A stretch of DNA of 64,000 bases from DTU013 sp964490975. Lineage in GTDB: Bacteria; Bacillota; Clostridia; Acetivibrionales; DTU013. The notes beneath the pieces are model-generated. The model had not been told where the DNA came from. It did not search any database and was given only the letters and a program-made list of their open reading frames with translations. Where the stretch lies: positions 1-64,000 of the forward strand of contig CAZBEQ010000010.1 of assembly GCA_964490975.1 (NCBI GenBank). Direction: 5' to 3'. Positions within the stretch are counted from its first letter, which is position 1. Each line of letters opens with the position of its first letter. This document shows positions 1 to 9,464 of this stretch, one piece after another. Both the position numbers and the translations under genes were made by a program.

Positions 1-5
1 TTATT

Positions 6-1040
6 ATGAAAATCAATATGACCGATTGGGGACGAGAAATCATTAACTCGAAGCAAAGACTTTCAATGCCTATAATGACCTATCCGGGATTAGAGCTTTC
101 CGGATCGACTATTACTGACGTAATACAAGACGGTGATCAGCAATTCAAGTGTATCTATGAACTTTCAAAAAAATACCCTTCAATAGCTGCGATGACTATT
201 ATGGATCTATCTGTTGAAGCCGAAGCTTTCGGCAGCCACATAAGGTATTCGTCCAATGAGGTCCCGGCAGTCGTGGGCAGCATAGTTGACAATGAAAGCA
301 CCGCAAGGGAACTGAAAATACCGGGACCGGGTTCAGGAAGGACCACTACTTACGTAAGAGCCGCAGAGCTCAGCGCGCAGAATATAAAGGACCGTCCTTC
401 CTTCGGTGGTCAGATCGGCCCATTTTCTCTGGCATGCAGATTGTTTGACATGACGGAAATTATGATGGCACTTTATGACGAACCCGAAACTATCCACATA
501 ATACTAGAAAAAGCAACAGCATTTCTCAAAGCATATGCAAAAGCCTTCAAAGAGGCCGGGGCCAACGGCATTATAATAGCCGAACCCGCTGCTGGCCTTT
601 TATCTCCTGATCAGTGTACTGAATTCTCCTCAATATATGTTAAAAACATCGTGGATGCAGTTCAGGATGATCATTTCATGGTCATTCTCCATAACTGCGG
701 AAATACAGTCAGGCTTGTACCTTCAATGCTGTCAACAGGCGCAGCTGGATTACATTTCGGAAATGCAGTGGATATGACTGTCATCCTGCCTCAGATCCCA
801 TCTGACAGATTGGTGTTTGGAAACATTGACCCGGCAAGGGTTTTTAAGAACGGCACCGCTGAGGATGTTAGTGTAAAAACCATTGAGTTGCTTGAAAATA
901 CGGCTGGTTACAGGAATTTTGTCATCTCCTCCGGATGCGATATCCCGCCGGGAACACCTATCGAAAACATTGAAGCCTTCTTTGCAGCAGTAACAAGGTG
1001 TGGTGACACTCCTCTGCAAGGGGTATTCCTCTATGGATGA
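6..1040 (+). CDS. Uroporphyrinogen decarboxylase family protein (MtaA/CmuA-like)
   Basis: This 344-residue protein has the length and character of the URO-D fold family that includes corrinoid methyltransferases such as MtaA and CmuA. The likely metal ligands are visible: His and Cys in LHNCGN (about residue 231) and a later Cys in SSGCDIPPGTP (about residue 310). That pattern fits the zinc-binding methyltransferase branch better than haem-pathway HemE. The N-terminus reads as complete, but only five bases precede the ATG, so its ribosome binding site cannot be judged. No corrinoid protein or haem gene is nearby, so the substrate is unknown. The last codons are copied in the tandem repeat just downstream. 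Confidence 0.8.
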   Translation: MKINMTDWGREIINSKQRLSMPIMTYPGLELSGSTITDVIQDGDQQFKCIYELSKKYPSIAAMTIMDLSVEAEAFGSHIRYSSNEVPAVVGSIVDNESTARELKIPGPGSGRTTTYVRAAELSAQNIKDRPSFGGQIGPFSLACRLFDMTEIMMALYDEPETIHIILEKATAFLKAYAKAFKEAGANGIIIAEPAAGLLSPDQCTEFSSIYVKNIVDAVQDDHFMVILHNCGNTVRLVPSMLSTGAAGLHFGNAVDMTVILPQIPSDRLVFGNIDPARVFKNGTAEDVSVKTIELLENTAGYRNFVISSGCDIPPGTPIENIEAFFAAVTRCGDTPLQGVFLYG

Positions 1041-1107
1041 GGAATGTAGAATAAGGTATGGTAACACTCCTCTATAGCGGGTATTCCTCTATGGATGAGG
1101 AGTGTCA
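995..1107. repeat. 58-bp tandem duplication covering a gene end, with hairpin
   Basis: Two diverged copies of a 58-bp unit start at 995 and 1053. The first contains the last codons and stop of the URO-D-like gene; the second lies between the convergent genes. Each copy carries ACACTCCTC facing a matching GAGGA(A/G)TGT arm, so the second copy can fold a 9-bp stem (1064-1072 with 1097-1105). There is no T-run, so a terminator role is possible but not shown. Confidence 0.6.
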
Positions 1108-1682
1108 CGCATTAGGCTGTGCAGTCTTAATATGTCGGCCTCGCAGGTTTGCTTAAGCTCACGGTTATATATGACACTGGCTGGATGGTAGAGCGGGAAC
1201 AGCAAGTACTCCCGCTCTTCTATTTTTATAGTTGCAGGTACGCCATGGCACTCACCAATGTTTATCGCAAAATCTCCTGTCACAGCTCTTAATGGCACAT
1301 TGCCAAGAGTCACGATACAGCTTGGACAGATAATCCCAATTTCTCTCAATAAGTATGACCTGCTAGAAGTTATCTCTTCTCTTGTAGCAGGTCGGTTGGA
1401 CAGTTTGCCCGTTTTGGGATTTTCTTTTGAAAGCCTGTATTTTATAGCATTTGTGATATATATCTCTTCTCTTTTAATTCCGGCCAGTCCGAGAAATTCG
1501 TCCAGATTCTTTCCGGCTTTCCCTGAAAAAGGTCTGGAAAGCTTGACCTCCTCGCGTCCGGGCGCTTCTCCTATCAGCAGCAGCCTTGGTTCAATACAAC
1601 CGCAGCCGAATACGAATTCATTGCCCGCAAACCGGCACGCATAATCGTCATACATTTCACTTAGCATCTCTTCATTTTCCAT
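1089..1682 (-). CDS. Uracil-DNA glycosylase superfamily protein lacking the Fe-S cysteines
   Basis: The protein (about 197 aa) has the superfamily motifs: GEAPGREE for the active-site loop and LYHPAS for the DNA-binding loop. It should act on deaminated bases in DNA. Unlike its neighbour it lacks the four spaced cysteines that hold a 4Fe-4S cluster in family 4 enzymes. The start chosen is the ATG at 1682, with GGGAG eight bases upstream; an in-frame TTG two codons earlier is less likely. It lies just downstream of a second paralog on the same strand, probably in one transcript. Substrate is uncertain. Confidence 0.75.
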   Translation of the reverse strand: MENEEMLSEMYDDYACRFAGNEFVFGCGCIEPRLLLIGEAPGREEVKLSRPFSGKAGKNLDEFLGLAGIKREEIYITNAIKYRLSKENPKTGKLSNRPATREEITSSRSYLLREIGIICPSCIVTLGNVPLRAVTGDFAINIGECHGVPATIKIEEREYLLFPLYHPASVIYNRELKQTCEADILRLHSLMRDTPHP

Positions 1683-1716
1683 ATACAATCTCCCGGATAC
1701 AGTGCAATAGGGGGTC

Positions 1717-2271
1717 TTACCTGAGTTCGTCCAGCTTAGTCCTTACCTGCTTCATGTCCTCAAACATGAGCCCTTTTTTTGACGCATCACGAAGCAGCGC
1801 AGCAGGATGGAAGGTTGGCATGATCCAGAAGCCCTTACGCTCTATCCATTGTCCTCTTATCTGCGATATTTTTGCATTACGGTCAATGATGTATTTCATT
1901 GCAGTGGAACCCATGCATACCATAATGCGAGGTTTTATCAAGGCTGTCTGATTTCGTAGCCATGGCAGACAGCTTTCAGCCTCTTCATCCGTAGGCACAC
2001 GATTTGAAGGAGGACGGCACTTAACTATATTGCAAATATAATACTCGTCCTCTTTAAACATGAGGGCAGACAATAAATGATCCAACAGATGTCCGGCCGC
2101 ACCGACAAACGCTTTTCCCTGCTTGTCCTCCTGCTCGCCCGGGCCTTCTCCGATCAGCATTATAGGGGCAGTTTTAGATCCGCGTCCTATGACTACGTTC
2201 TTCCTTGTTTTACCAAGTCCGCACCGCATACATTCAGAGCATTCCTTCTCAAGCTCTTCCCACCCCAACAT
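1717..2271 (-). CDS. Family 4 uracil-DNA glycosylase (4Fe-4S)
   Basis: This protein of about 184 residues removes uracil from DNA at the start of base excision repair. Visible signs are motif GEGPGEQED, the HP(A) motif in TFHPAALL, and four cysteines (CSEC/MRC near the N-terminus and two more 16 residues apart in KCRPPSNR...ESC) that fit the iron-sulphur site of family 4. The open frame extends to 2406, but that part overlaps the MFS gene and reads as noise. The ATG at 2271 has an AGGGGGA site and begins the family-typical LGWEELEKEC. Confidence 0.9.
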   Translation of the reverse strand: MLGWEELEKECSECMRCGLGKTRKNVVIGRGSKTAPIMLIGEGPGEQEDKQGKAFVGAAGHLLDHLLSALMFKEDEYYICNIVKCRPPSNRVPTDEEAESCLPWLRNQTALIKPRIMVCMGSTAMKYIIDRNAKISQIRGQWIERKGFWIMPTFHPAALLRDASKKGLMFEDMKQVRTKLDELR

Positions 2272-2344
2272 CAAATCATTCCCCCTGATAGAAAGCGTAT
2301 AGATTTCCAGCCTCAACAGTACCATAAAAGGGCGTCTCTGTCTT

Positions 2345-3586
2345 TTATTTTGTCTCCATATGCTCAATGCCTTCAAAGGCAGACTTAGCTTCCGGCTTTG
2401 ATTCACCGTGTTTTACAAGCATCATGAAGAAGAACGCCAGTACCATCGCTATGCTCGAATATACAAACAGGAACCTGTCCCCAACGATGTCCTTTATATA
2501 GCCAAACAATATCGGGCTAACTATGGCAGCGGTCATAGAGAAAAAATAATAAAAGCCGGTATATTTCCCGATTCCCTTGCTCGAAGTCATTTCCACCACC
2601 ATCGGGTAGGAATTGATATTTATCAATGCCCAGCTGATACCACCGATTGCTAGCAGTATATAGATCATATATGGATTGAGTCCCACGGTGAAATTCATCG
2701 TCAGGAAAACTAAAAACAGTACTGTTATACCCATAAGTATCGTCTTCTTCCTGCCTATCTTAGAGGCCAGCATACCTGATGGAATGGAGAATATGACGAG
2801 CATTGCTGAAAATACAGCAAGCATTAACGATGACTGGCTTTTGTCGATTTTGAGCACCACTTCACCATATGTAGAGAAGAAAGTCTCGACAGCATTGTAT
2901 GATGTAAACCAGAAGAATATGGCAAACAGCAGGAATACGAGACTCACTGTGGCGCCCTTCTCTTTTACCTCATTATTCCCGGCCTGTTCTTCAGTTGCCT
3001 TATCATCTGTTATCTCCTTCGGTTCATGGATCGACAAATACATCAATATTATCGTCAATATCATAATCACTGAGCAAACAGCGAAAGGTAAAAACTCATT
3101 GATCTTGAACAAAAATCCTCCGATAAGGAAGGCTATAACAGCACCTACTCCGCCCATGAAATTGATAACGCCGTTTGCCTTGCTGCGAAGCTGCCTTGGA
3201 GTGAAGTCAGGCATTAATGCAACTGTCGGCGCCCTATAAATGCTCATAAAGAAGTTCATAGCAATAACTGTTATCATAACAGGCACCAGGCTCATCCTTG
3301 TCACCGGTATTAGTATGAAAGCCAGCGCTGACAGCGGTATACCGACAAGAAGATAAGGCATTCGTCTACCATATCTGGTGTTTGTCCTATCGCTCAGAGC
3401 GCCGAAGATAGGCAAAAATATGACTGCAAAAACATTGTCTATCGTCATTACGGAACCGACTGCTACACCCGATAGGCCAAGGTCTTTCAGGTAGATCGGC
3501 ATTGCGATATTGTAGATGCCCCAAACTATACTGACTGTAAAAAAGCCCAGTCCAATAAGCATTGTCTGCTTGTAATTCAGTTTCAT
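2345..3586 (-). CDS. MFS transporter
   Basis: A 413-residue membrane protein with about twelve hydrophobic segments. It has the cytoplasmic loop signature DRTNTRYGRRMPY between helices 2 and 3, as in sugar/cation-symporter-like and SLC45-like members of the major facilitator superfamily. A charged loop near residue 200 separates the two six-helix halves. The start codon follows the GDPD stop by one base, and its GGGGG site lies inside the GDPD gene, so the two are translationally coupled. This suggests transport of a glycerophosphodiester or its product, which is inference only. Confidence 0.85.
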   Translation of the reverse strand: MKLNYKQTMLIGLGFFTVSIVWGIYNIAMPIYLKDLGLSGVAVGSVMTIDNVFAVIFLPIFGALSDRTNTRYGRRMPYLLVGIPLSALAFILIPVTRMSLVPVMITVIAMNFFMSIYRAPTVALMPDFTPRQLRSKANGVINFMGGVGAVIAFLIGGFLFKINEFLPFAVCSVIMILTIILMYLSIHEPKEITDDKATEEQAGNNEVKEKGATVSLVFLLFAIFFWFTSYNAVETFFSTYGEVVLKIDKSQSSLMLAVFSAMLVIFSIPSGMLASKIGRKKTILMGITVLFLVFLTMNFTVGLNPYMIYILLAIGGISWALININSYPMVVEMTSSKGIGKYTGFYYFFSMTAAIVSPILFGYIKDIVGDRFLFVYSSIAMVLAFFFMMLVKHGESKPEAKSAFEGIEHMETK

Positions 3587-3587
3587 A

Positions 3588-4313
3588 CTACGCCCCCATC
3601 TCTTTCACTATTTTTAAAGCAATATCCGGGACATTGGTGATGATTCCGTCAACTCCTGCAGCAGCAATTTGCCTGATGTACTCAGGCTGATCGACAGTAA
3701 AAGGACTTACCATAATACTGTTTTCCTTACAGCCCTTCATCAATTCAGGAACTATATTATAAAAAAGTGGGTGTATCGCAGCCGCGCCCATGCTCCGGGC
3801 ATACTCCCACGGTTTGTAAAGTCCTGCCATATAAAGCGGGGCTGTTTTTATTTCAGGTTCATACTTTCGAATATCTACAAGACTGTAATGATTAAATGAA
3901 GAGACAATCGTGCGGTTAGTCCGATTGTATTTTAGTACAGCATCAGCAACGGCCTTTTCAATCCCAGGATAAAATACAGGGCCATTCTTGATCTCAATGT
4001 TGAGAAGCCCGTCCCAACCGGAAATCAACCACAACACCTCTTCGAGCGTGGGTATCCTCTCGTTTCTGAATTCATTCGAAAACCAGCTGCCAAAGTCCAA
4101 AGCCTTAAGCTCATCAAGGGTCTTGTCCTTTACCATTCCCTTACCGTTGCTGGTCCTCTCAAGCGTTTCATCATGTGTAACGACAAGAAAGCCATCCGCG
4201 CTAAGGTGAACATCCAGCTCTATACCTCCGGCTCCCAGCTCAAGTGCCCTTTGAAATGCCGGCATCGTATTTTCCGGTGCTTGTTTTGAAGCTCCCCTGT
4301 GTGCAATTATCAA
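3588..4313 (-). CDS. Glycerophosphodiester phosphodiesterase
   Basis: This 241-residue enzyme splits glycerophosphodiesters to glycerol 3-phosphate and an alcohol. The GDPD signature is intact: HRG at residues 5-7, APENT, the ELDVHLSADG metal-binding strand and HDETLERTSNGKG. No signal peptide is seen, so it should be cytoplasmic, and the length is that of the single-domain bacterial form. It is the first gene of a two-gene unit with the MFS transporter. Together they look like a phospholipid head-group scavenging module. Confidence 0.92.
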   Translation of the reverse strand: MIIAHRGASKQAPENTMPAFQRALELGAGGIELDVHLSADGFLVVTHDETLERTSNGKGMVKDKTLDELKALDFGSWFSNEFRNERIPTLEEVLWLISGWDGLLNIEIKNGPVFYPGIEKAVADAVLKYNRTNRTIVSSFNHYSLVDIRKYEPEIKTAPLYMAGLYKPWEYARSMGAAAIHPLFYNIVPELMKGCKENSIMVSPFTVDQPEYIRQIAAAGVDGIITNVPDIALKIVKEMGA

Positions 4314-4394
4314 CGGTTTGTAGATTATCCTCAGCCCCTTTCATACATATTGCTTTACTATTGTAACAAATCGGTCATCTATTACATTTTATCA

Positions 4395-5753
4395 TTAATT
4401 TCTCAAGCTAATGATTGGCGCCGGTATCCTTCCGCCTCTGGCAATAAACTCGCCGCTTCCGTATGTGTTGATTGGCATGACAGGAGCTGTCCCAAGCAGC
4501 CCTCCGAATTCCACAGTATCCCCCGCAACTTTTCCGGGCGCCGGTATTATCCTGACTGCAGTAGTTTTATTGTTGACAACGCCTATTGCCATTTCATCCG
4601 CAATTATAGCTGATATGGTTTCTGCAGAGGTATTGCCGGGAACCGCGATCATGTCCAGTCCCACCGAGCATACACAAGTCATAGCCTTAAGCATATCTAT
4701 CGAAAGGGCACCAGCACGTACCGCATCTATCATGCCCTGATCTTCACTTACAGGAATGAAGGCTCCGCTTAAGCCTCCTACATGGGACGATGCCATTATG
4801 CCGCCCTTCTTCACAGCATCGTTCAACAATGCCAGAGCTGCAATAGTTCCATGGGTACCGCACTTTTCGAGTCCCATTTCTTCAAGTATATGCGCAACAC
4901 TGTCCCCTACAGCAGGTGTAGGCGCAAGTGAAAGATCCACTATGCCAAACGGGACATTCAGACGTCTTGAAGCCTCCTGGGCTACCAGCTGTCCCATCCT
5001 TGTAATTTTAAACGCCGTCTTTTTAATAACATCTGCCACGGTGCTGAAATCCGCTCCCTTTACCTTCTCGAGCGCACACTTGACAACCCCCGGACCGCTG
5101 ACCCCGACATTTATTACACATTCTGGCTCGCCGACTCCATGGAATGCTCCAGCCATGAACGGATTATCCTCCGGAGCATTTGCAATTACCACCAGCTTGG
5201 CGCAGGCCATGCCTCCTTCATTTGCTGTAAGCTCTGCCGCCTGTTTTATTACTCTGCCCATCTGTGCAACAACATCCATATTTATGCCGGCTTTTGTGGT
5301 CGCCGTATTAACGGAAGCGCATACCCTCTTAGTGGTCGTCAGAGCCTCTGGTATGGAAGCGATCAGCTTGCTGTCACCAGGTGTGGCTCCCTTGTGGACC
5401 AATGCGGAAAATCCGCCGATAAAATTAACGCCGAGTTCTTCAGCTGCCTTGTCCATAACTGCGGCAAACTTCGTGTAATCCTTGTCACCACAGCTCTCAG
5501 CCACCATAGCGATCGGAGTGACAGATACCCTCTTATTAATTATTGGTATGCCGTATTCCTTCTCTATATCCACGCCGACCTTTACCAAATCCTTGGCATA
5601 CGCAGTGATCTTGTCATATATCTTTCTTCTGCAGACATCTCCATCAGGATGACAGCAATCAAGAAGAGAAATTCCCATTGTTATCGTTCTGATATCGAGA
5701 TATTCATCGTGAATCATTTTATTTGTTTCAATTATCTCATATTTTGTGAGCAT
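4395..5753 (-). CDS. UPF0210 / PFL-family protein (DUF711)
   Basis: A 452-residue protein matching the conserved UPF0210 family, whose biochemical role is not established; it starts with the typical MLTKYEIIETNKMI and has the DCCHPDGD segment. It lies 21 bases downstream of the small ACT-domain protein. That pairing is common in Firmicutes and suggests control of or by an amino-acid-like ligand. The sequence is full length with no visible breaks. Confidence 0.88.
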   Translation of the reverse strand: MLTKYEIIETNKMIHDEYLDIRTITMGISLLDCCHPDGDVCRRKIYDKITAYAKDLVKVGVDIEKEYGIPIINKRVSVTPIAMVAESCGDKDYTKFAAVMDKAAEELGVNFIGGFSALVHKGATPGDSKLIASIPEALTTTKRVCASVNTATTKAGINMDVVAQMGRVIKQAAELTANEGGMACAKLVVIANAPEDNPFMAGAFHGVGEPECVINVGVSGPGVVKCALEKVKGADFSTVADVIKKTAFKITRMGQLVAQEASRRLNVPFGIVDLSLAPTPAVGDSVAHILEEMGLEKCGTHGTIAALALLNDAVKKGGIMASSHVGGLSGAFIPVSEDQGMIDAVRAGALSIDMLKAMTCVCSVGLDMIAVPGNTSAETISAIIADEMAIGVVNNKTTAVRIIPAPGKVAGDTVEFGGLLGTAPVMPINTYGSGEFIARGGRIPAPIISLRN

Positions 5754-5774
5754 AAGTTCCTCCGTTTTGCCTCA

Positions 5775-6044
5775 TTATATCCTGTGCATTGAATTGAATA
5801 TGTCCTCGTGCTGTATCTTGACATAGAGCCCTATTTCCCGGCCCGCAGCTTCCAGCTTGTCAGAAAGCTCATTAAAGGCGATATTTGAATCAGATATGTC
5901 TGCCAGCATTACCATTGTAAAAACATCCTGCATCAAGGTTTGTGATATATCAAGTATATTTACATTACTTTCAGCAAGGGTCCTGCTTATTGTTGCTATT
6001 ATTCCTACTTTGTCCTTTCCCAGCACAGTGACTACTGCCCTCAT
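5775..6044 (-). CDS. ACT-domain protein (UPF0237)
   Basis: The 89-residue protein is a stand-alone ACT domain, a small ligand-binding module usually tuned to amino acids. The N-terminus MRAVVTVLGKDKVGIIATIS is typical of the UPF0237 group. GGAG sits upstream of the ATG at 6044. It is the first gene of a two-gene unit with UPF0210. Confidence 0.9.
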   Translation of the reverse strand: MRAVVTVLGKDKVGIIATISRTLAESNVNILDISQTLMQDVFTMVMLADISDSNIAFNELSDKLEAAGREIGLYVKIQHEDIFNSMHRI

Positions 6045-6106
6045 ATATATGTCTCCTTTATTATTGATATTGTGTCCGATCGGTCATTTAAACCAAAAGC
6101 TTACAC

Positions 6107-6119
6107 TGGACATTGTCCA
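6107..6119. promoter_or_regulatory. Perfect palindrome upstream of the ACT-UPF0210 unit
   Basis: TGGACATTGTCCA is a 13-base perfect palindrome about 60 bases upstream of the ACT gene start. A second short palindrome, CCGATCGG, lies nearer the gene. An operator role is possible; the regulator is unknown. Confidence 0.3.
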
Positions 6120-6198
6120 TAATAGAACTATATCAGACTGACTATTAAAATTCAATAATTCACATAATCTGGTCCTTGTTTCGGTCCACACAGCAAAA

Positions 6199-6222
6199 AG
6201 CAGTGCTTGTGACGGCACTGCT
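6199..6222 (-). terminator. Terminator after the SLH operon
   Basis: AGCAGTGC and GCACTGCT form an 8-bp stem, followed on the minus strand by five T residues. It lies just beyond the stop of the SLH gene and should end the adaptor-ABC-SLH transcript. Confidence 0.75.
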
Positions 6223-6244
6223 ATTAATATGGCATGTTTTGAGG

Positions 6245-8260
6245 TCAGTAGCCTTTTATAACTATCAGCTCAGCTTTTCCTCCATTTGCAAAGAAAGTAT
6301 CAGTATAGATGCGGAAATCGCCGGAAACAGTTTCTGTCCACAAGTCTGAAATATCTATTTTCTCAGGGATAGCCGGGCTTTCCAGCAAATACACTGTGCA
6401 GTTATCAGAAAATTCATATGTCCTGCTGTTTACCCTGATCCTTTCCTTATCCACTGCCTGGACCACAGTGGCGCTCGTATCCGGTTCCAATATCTCAATG
6501 ACCTCGCTTACAGTATTTCCGGATAGACGGACTCTTACCGCCTTATCGATTTGTAGATTATAGTTGTACGTATCAGTGCTGTAGATGTAATCCTTTCCGT
6601 CTATAGCAATAGTATAGCTGTATGGCTTTTTATCATCAGACTTGTAATGGTACCCCTTAACAATTCCAAGGCGTACATCGGCTGCATCTATATCATTTAG
6701 CAATATAATGTTAATATCATCGAAAATTCCGGATTTGTTCAGATAAAGAACCTTGCCGGATTTGATGAGTCCGGATGGTACCTCCGACCAATTGAGCATT
6801 TCTGCCTTTGTATCCTCATAAGTATCTTCATCGTCATTTAGAGCAGTGATATTAAAAATTTTCACATTATCAGCAACATCGTTGCTGAAATAATTATTGC
6901 TGTACAACATTCTCTTATTTACCTTATCAATGTTCATTTCAGACAGTGATGAATAGTTGAGAGTGCTGAGAGTCACTGAACCATCGTCATTTTTTGTAAA
7001 CTTTACGAGCCGTCCTTTCAGCGTAGAAGGGTCTGAAGCTGTTTCAAAGGTTTTGACAGTTCCGTCCGTCAGCATCAATTTGACAGTTCGCTTAGTTCCG
7101 TTGTTAACATATTGGTTAACAGACGGCATTGTATAGTTTACTACCAGCGCAAAGTTCGAATTATCCTCATATACAGTCCCCTGGATATCCACTGCCTTCC
7201 CGTCACGGCCAAGCAAAACAGTAACAGTATCATTCAGGCTGAAGGAATCTGATCCCGACAATTTTGATTTATCGAAAGTCTTGTCAAGTTCATATGCCTT
7301 CCCGTTTATTTCGATCTTCTGTGGCAGGAATTTATCCGGAAGTATTCCTGTCAATGTACCTGTGAGGCGGTTACCGACTACCAGTATGTACCTGTTCCTT
7401 CCTGACCTGTCTGACACCTGGTAGACCACATCATAATCATCTATTTCATCAATGGTTACTGCCTTGCCATTAGTAACTGTTACCGGATCGGTACTGTTGT
7501 CAACAGAGTTTTTGACAATACTGACACTTCCTCCAAGGTTGATGCTGCCGATTGTATATCCAACAAGTTTTGATTTCAGGAACACCTCCGGCTTACTGTA
7601 AACAGTGTATATAAATCCTGCTGAAAGTCCTGATGCTTCTGCCAGCGTCTTTGCGCCGCTTTGCGGATCCGAAGATTTCACCTCGGTATCCAGCAGTTTA
7701 TCAAGCATTTGTGCCATGACTGATCTTGAAACAGTTGAATTCGGTGTCATTGGAGTTCCGCTCGGCAACCCTGCCGTCAATCCCAACATTTCAGCTTTAC
7801 TCATATAATTTTTCGGCCACGTTCCCGGCAGATCCGCATCCTTGTAACCCAGTACCCTGACCATTGCCGTCACTGCCTGTGCAAATGTGACCGAGCTATC
7901 AGGTGCGAATGTGGTGTTGGCCAACCCGGTCATATAACCTTCCTTAATACATACATTTATGAATCCATTGTATATGCCGTTATATGGAACATCATTAAAT
8001 TTGGTGGCACCCTTCATTTTATCAGCAGCATCCCAAAGGCCAGCCGATATAGCGATGGCCTGCGCTAACTGCCCTCTTGAAGTTGGATCGCCGGGTTTGA
8101 AGGCACCTTCATCCACCCCGTCCATCAAGCCCAGTCCCGTGACACGTTGAACCGCGTCATAACAGTATGAAATTTCTGATACATCATTAAGTGCAGCCAA
8201 TGAAGTACTGGAACAAATGATGATCACTAACGAAAGTATGACAGCTAATATTTTTTTCAT
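6245..8260 (-). CDS. Secreted S-layer-homology (SLH) domain protein
   Basis: The protein (about 671 aa) begins with a clear signal peptide (MKKILAVILSLVIIICSS, cleavage near SLA-A). Three SLH repeats follow at roughly residues 30-80, 95-150 and 155-200, which normally anchor proteins to pyruvylated cell-wall polymers. The remaining 470 residues are a beta-rich unknown region. The start at 8260 has a GGAGG site; the longer frame upstream reads into the ABC permease. It lies 19 bases after that permease, so it is probably cotranscribed with the efflux genes, an uncommon arrangement. Confidence 0.85.
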   Translation of the reverse strand: MKKILAVILSLVIIICSSTSLAALNDVSEISYCYDAVQRVTGLGLMDGVDEGAFKPGDPTSRGQLAQAIAISAGLWDAADKMKGATKFNDVPYNGIYNGFINVCIKEGYMTGLANTTFAPDSSVTFAQAVTAMVRVLGYKDADLPGTWPKNYMSKAEMLGLTAGLPSGTPMTPNSTVSRSVMAQMLDKLLDTEVKSSDPQSGAKTLAEASGLSAGFIYTVYSKPEVFLKSKLVGYTIGSINLGGSVSIVKNSVDNSTDPVTVTNGKAVTIDEIDDYDVVYQVSDRSGRNRYILVVGNRLTGTLTGILPDKFLPQKIEINGKAYELDKTFDKSKLSGSDSFSLNDTVTVLLGRDGKAVDIQGTVYEDNSNFALVVNYTMPSVNQYVNNGTKRTVKLMLTDGTVKTFETASDPSTLKGRLVKFTKNDDGSVTLSTLNYSSLSEMNIDKVNKRMLYSNNYFSNDVADNVKIFNITALNDDEDTYEDTKAEMLNWSEVPSGLIKSGKVLYLNKSGIFDDINIILLNDIDAADVRLGIVKGYHYKSDDKKPYSYTIAIDGKDYIYSTDTYNYNLQIDKAVRVRLSGNTVSEVIEILEPDTSATVVQAVDKERIRVNSRTYEFSDNCTVYLLESPAIPEKIDISDLWTETVSGDFRIYTDTFFANGGKAELIVIKGY

Positions 8261-8279
8261 TATAAAACCTCCGTTCATA

Positions 8280-9464
8280 TTATTCAAATCTTAATGCTTC
8301 TATTGGATTGAGGTTGGCTGCCTTCACAGCGGGGAACATACCAAATATGATCCCGACTGCGAGCGATATCAGAAATGACGCAATCATCCAAAACGCTGAA
8401 TAGGATTCAGGAACGATACCAAGGCCTCCGAAAATAAATTTGATTACTCCGGCGCCCAGCAGTATCCCTATTACACCACCAGCCCCTGTGATCATTACAG
8501 CTTCGATCAGGAACTGCACAAGTATGTTCTTCTTCTTTGCGCCTATTGCCTTTCTGATGCCTATTTCCCTTGTCCTCTCAGTTACTGAAACCAGCATGAT
8601 GTTCATTATGCCAATACCGCCGACAACAAGAGAGATGGCAGCAATGCCTCCGAGCATCGCCATCATCGTTCCTGTCACCTCATCAAGAGTCTCCAGCATC
8701 TGTTCCGAATTTGTCACTCTGAATGAATTTTCATTCTGATATATCTTCAACAGAAATTCCTCCAGCTTTTCAACTGCTCCATCAATATTATCAGCATCGG
8801 CGGCAAGTGCCGAAAAGTTTCTTATAGTGGTGTTCCTACCCACTCGCGCAGCCGCCGTGACAGGTACGATAATGTAATCATCCTGCGTGCTCGTCTGCCC
8901 CGATTCCACCTCGTTCAGAACACCGACAACAGTAAAAATAGCACCGTTTATCTTGATTTTCTGTCCAAGGGGGTCCTCTCCGTAAAACAGTGTATTTTCT
9001 ACTGCAGTCCCAATTACCGCAACCTTGGATCTTCCCTCAAGATCACTGTCCAGCAAAAATCTACCGGATGAAACAGACCTGCTGTTTATTTCCTCATATT
9101 CCGGCGATGTGCCCAGCATCGTAGTCGTTTTCATGCTTTTCGAGCCGTTTTTAACTGTTATGCCGGAAGTAGAGAGCGATGGAGCGATACCTGATATAAT
9201 ATCACTGTTCTCATCTGCAAACTCCTTCAGCTGTTCATATGACACTTTACGATTGCTTCCTCTGCCGGTTATGTTTATTTGGATAAGATTAGTGCCCATG
9301 CTCGATATGGAATCGGTTATATTCTTTGTAGTGCCCTGTGCATAACCGACTGCCGCAATTACCGCACCTACTCCGATAATGACTCCAAGCATTGTAAGTA
9401 TTGAACGGCCCTTGTTTCCCAATATACTTTTTATAGCCATTTTGTAAGCTTCAAAAAGGCCCAT
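8280..9464 (-). CDS. MacB-type ABC transporter permease
   Basis: This 394-residue permease has one N-terminal membrane helix (about residues 20-40), a large extracytoplasmic MacB-type domain, and three C-terminal helices of the FtsX fold. The segment TERTREIGIRKAIGAKK before the second helix is a family hallmark. The start codon directly follows the ATPase stop, with GGAGGTGA as binding site. With the ATPase and adaptor it should form a MacAB-like export or mechanotransmission pump. The substrate cannot be read from sequence. Confidence 0.92.
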   Translation of the reverse strand: MGLFEAYKMAIKSILGNKGRSILTMLGVIIGVGAVIAAVGYAQGTTKNITDSISSMGTNLIQINITGRGSNRKVSYEQLKEFADENSDIISGIAPSLSTSGITVKNGSKSMKTTTMLGTSPEYEEINSRSVSSGRFLLDSDLEGRSKVAVIGTAVENTLFYGEDPLGQKIKINGAIFTVVGVLNEVESGQTSTQDDYIIVPVTAAARVGRNTTIRNFSALAADADNIDGAVEKLEEFLLKIYQNENSFRVTNSEQMLETLDEVTGTMMAMLGGIAAISLVVGGIGIMNIMLVSVTERTREIGIRKAIGAKKKNILVQFLIEAVMITGAGGVIGILLGAGVIKFIFGGLGIVPESYSAFWMIASFLISLAVGIIFGMFPAVKAANLNPIEALRFE

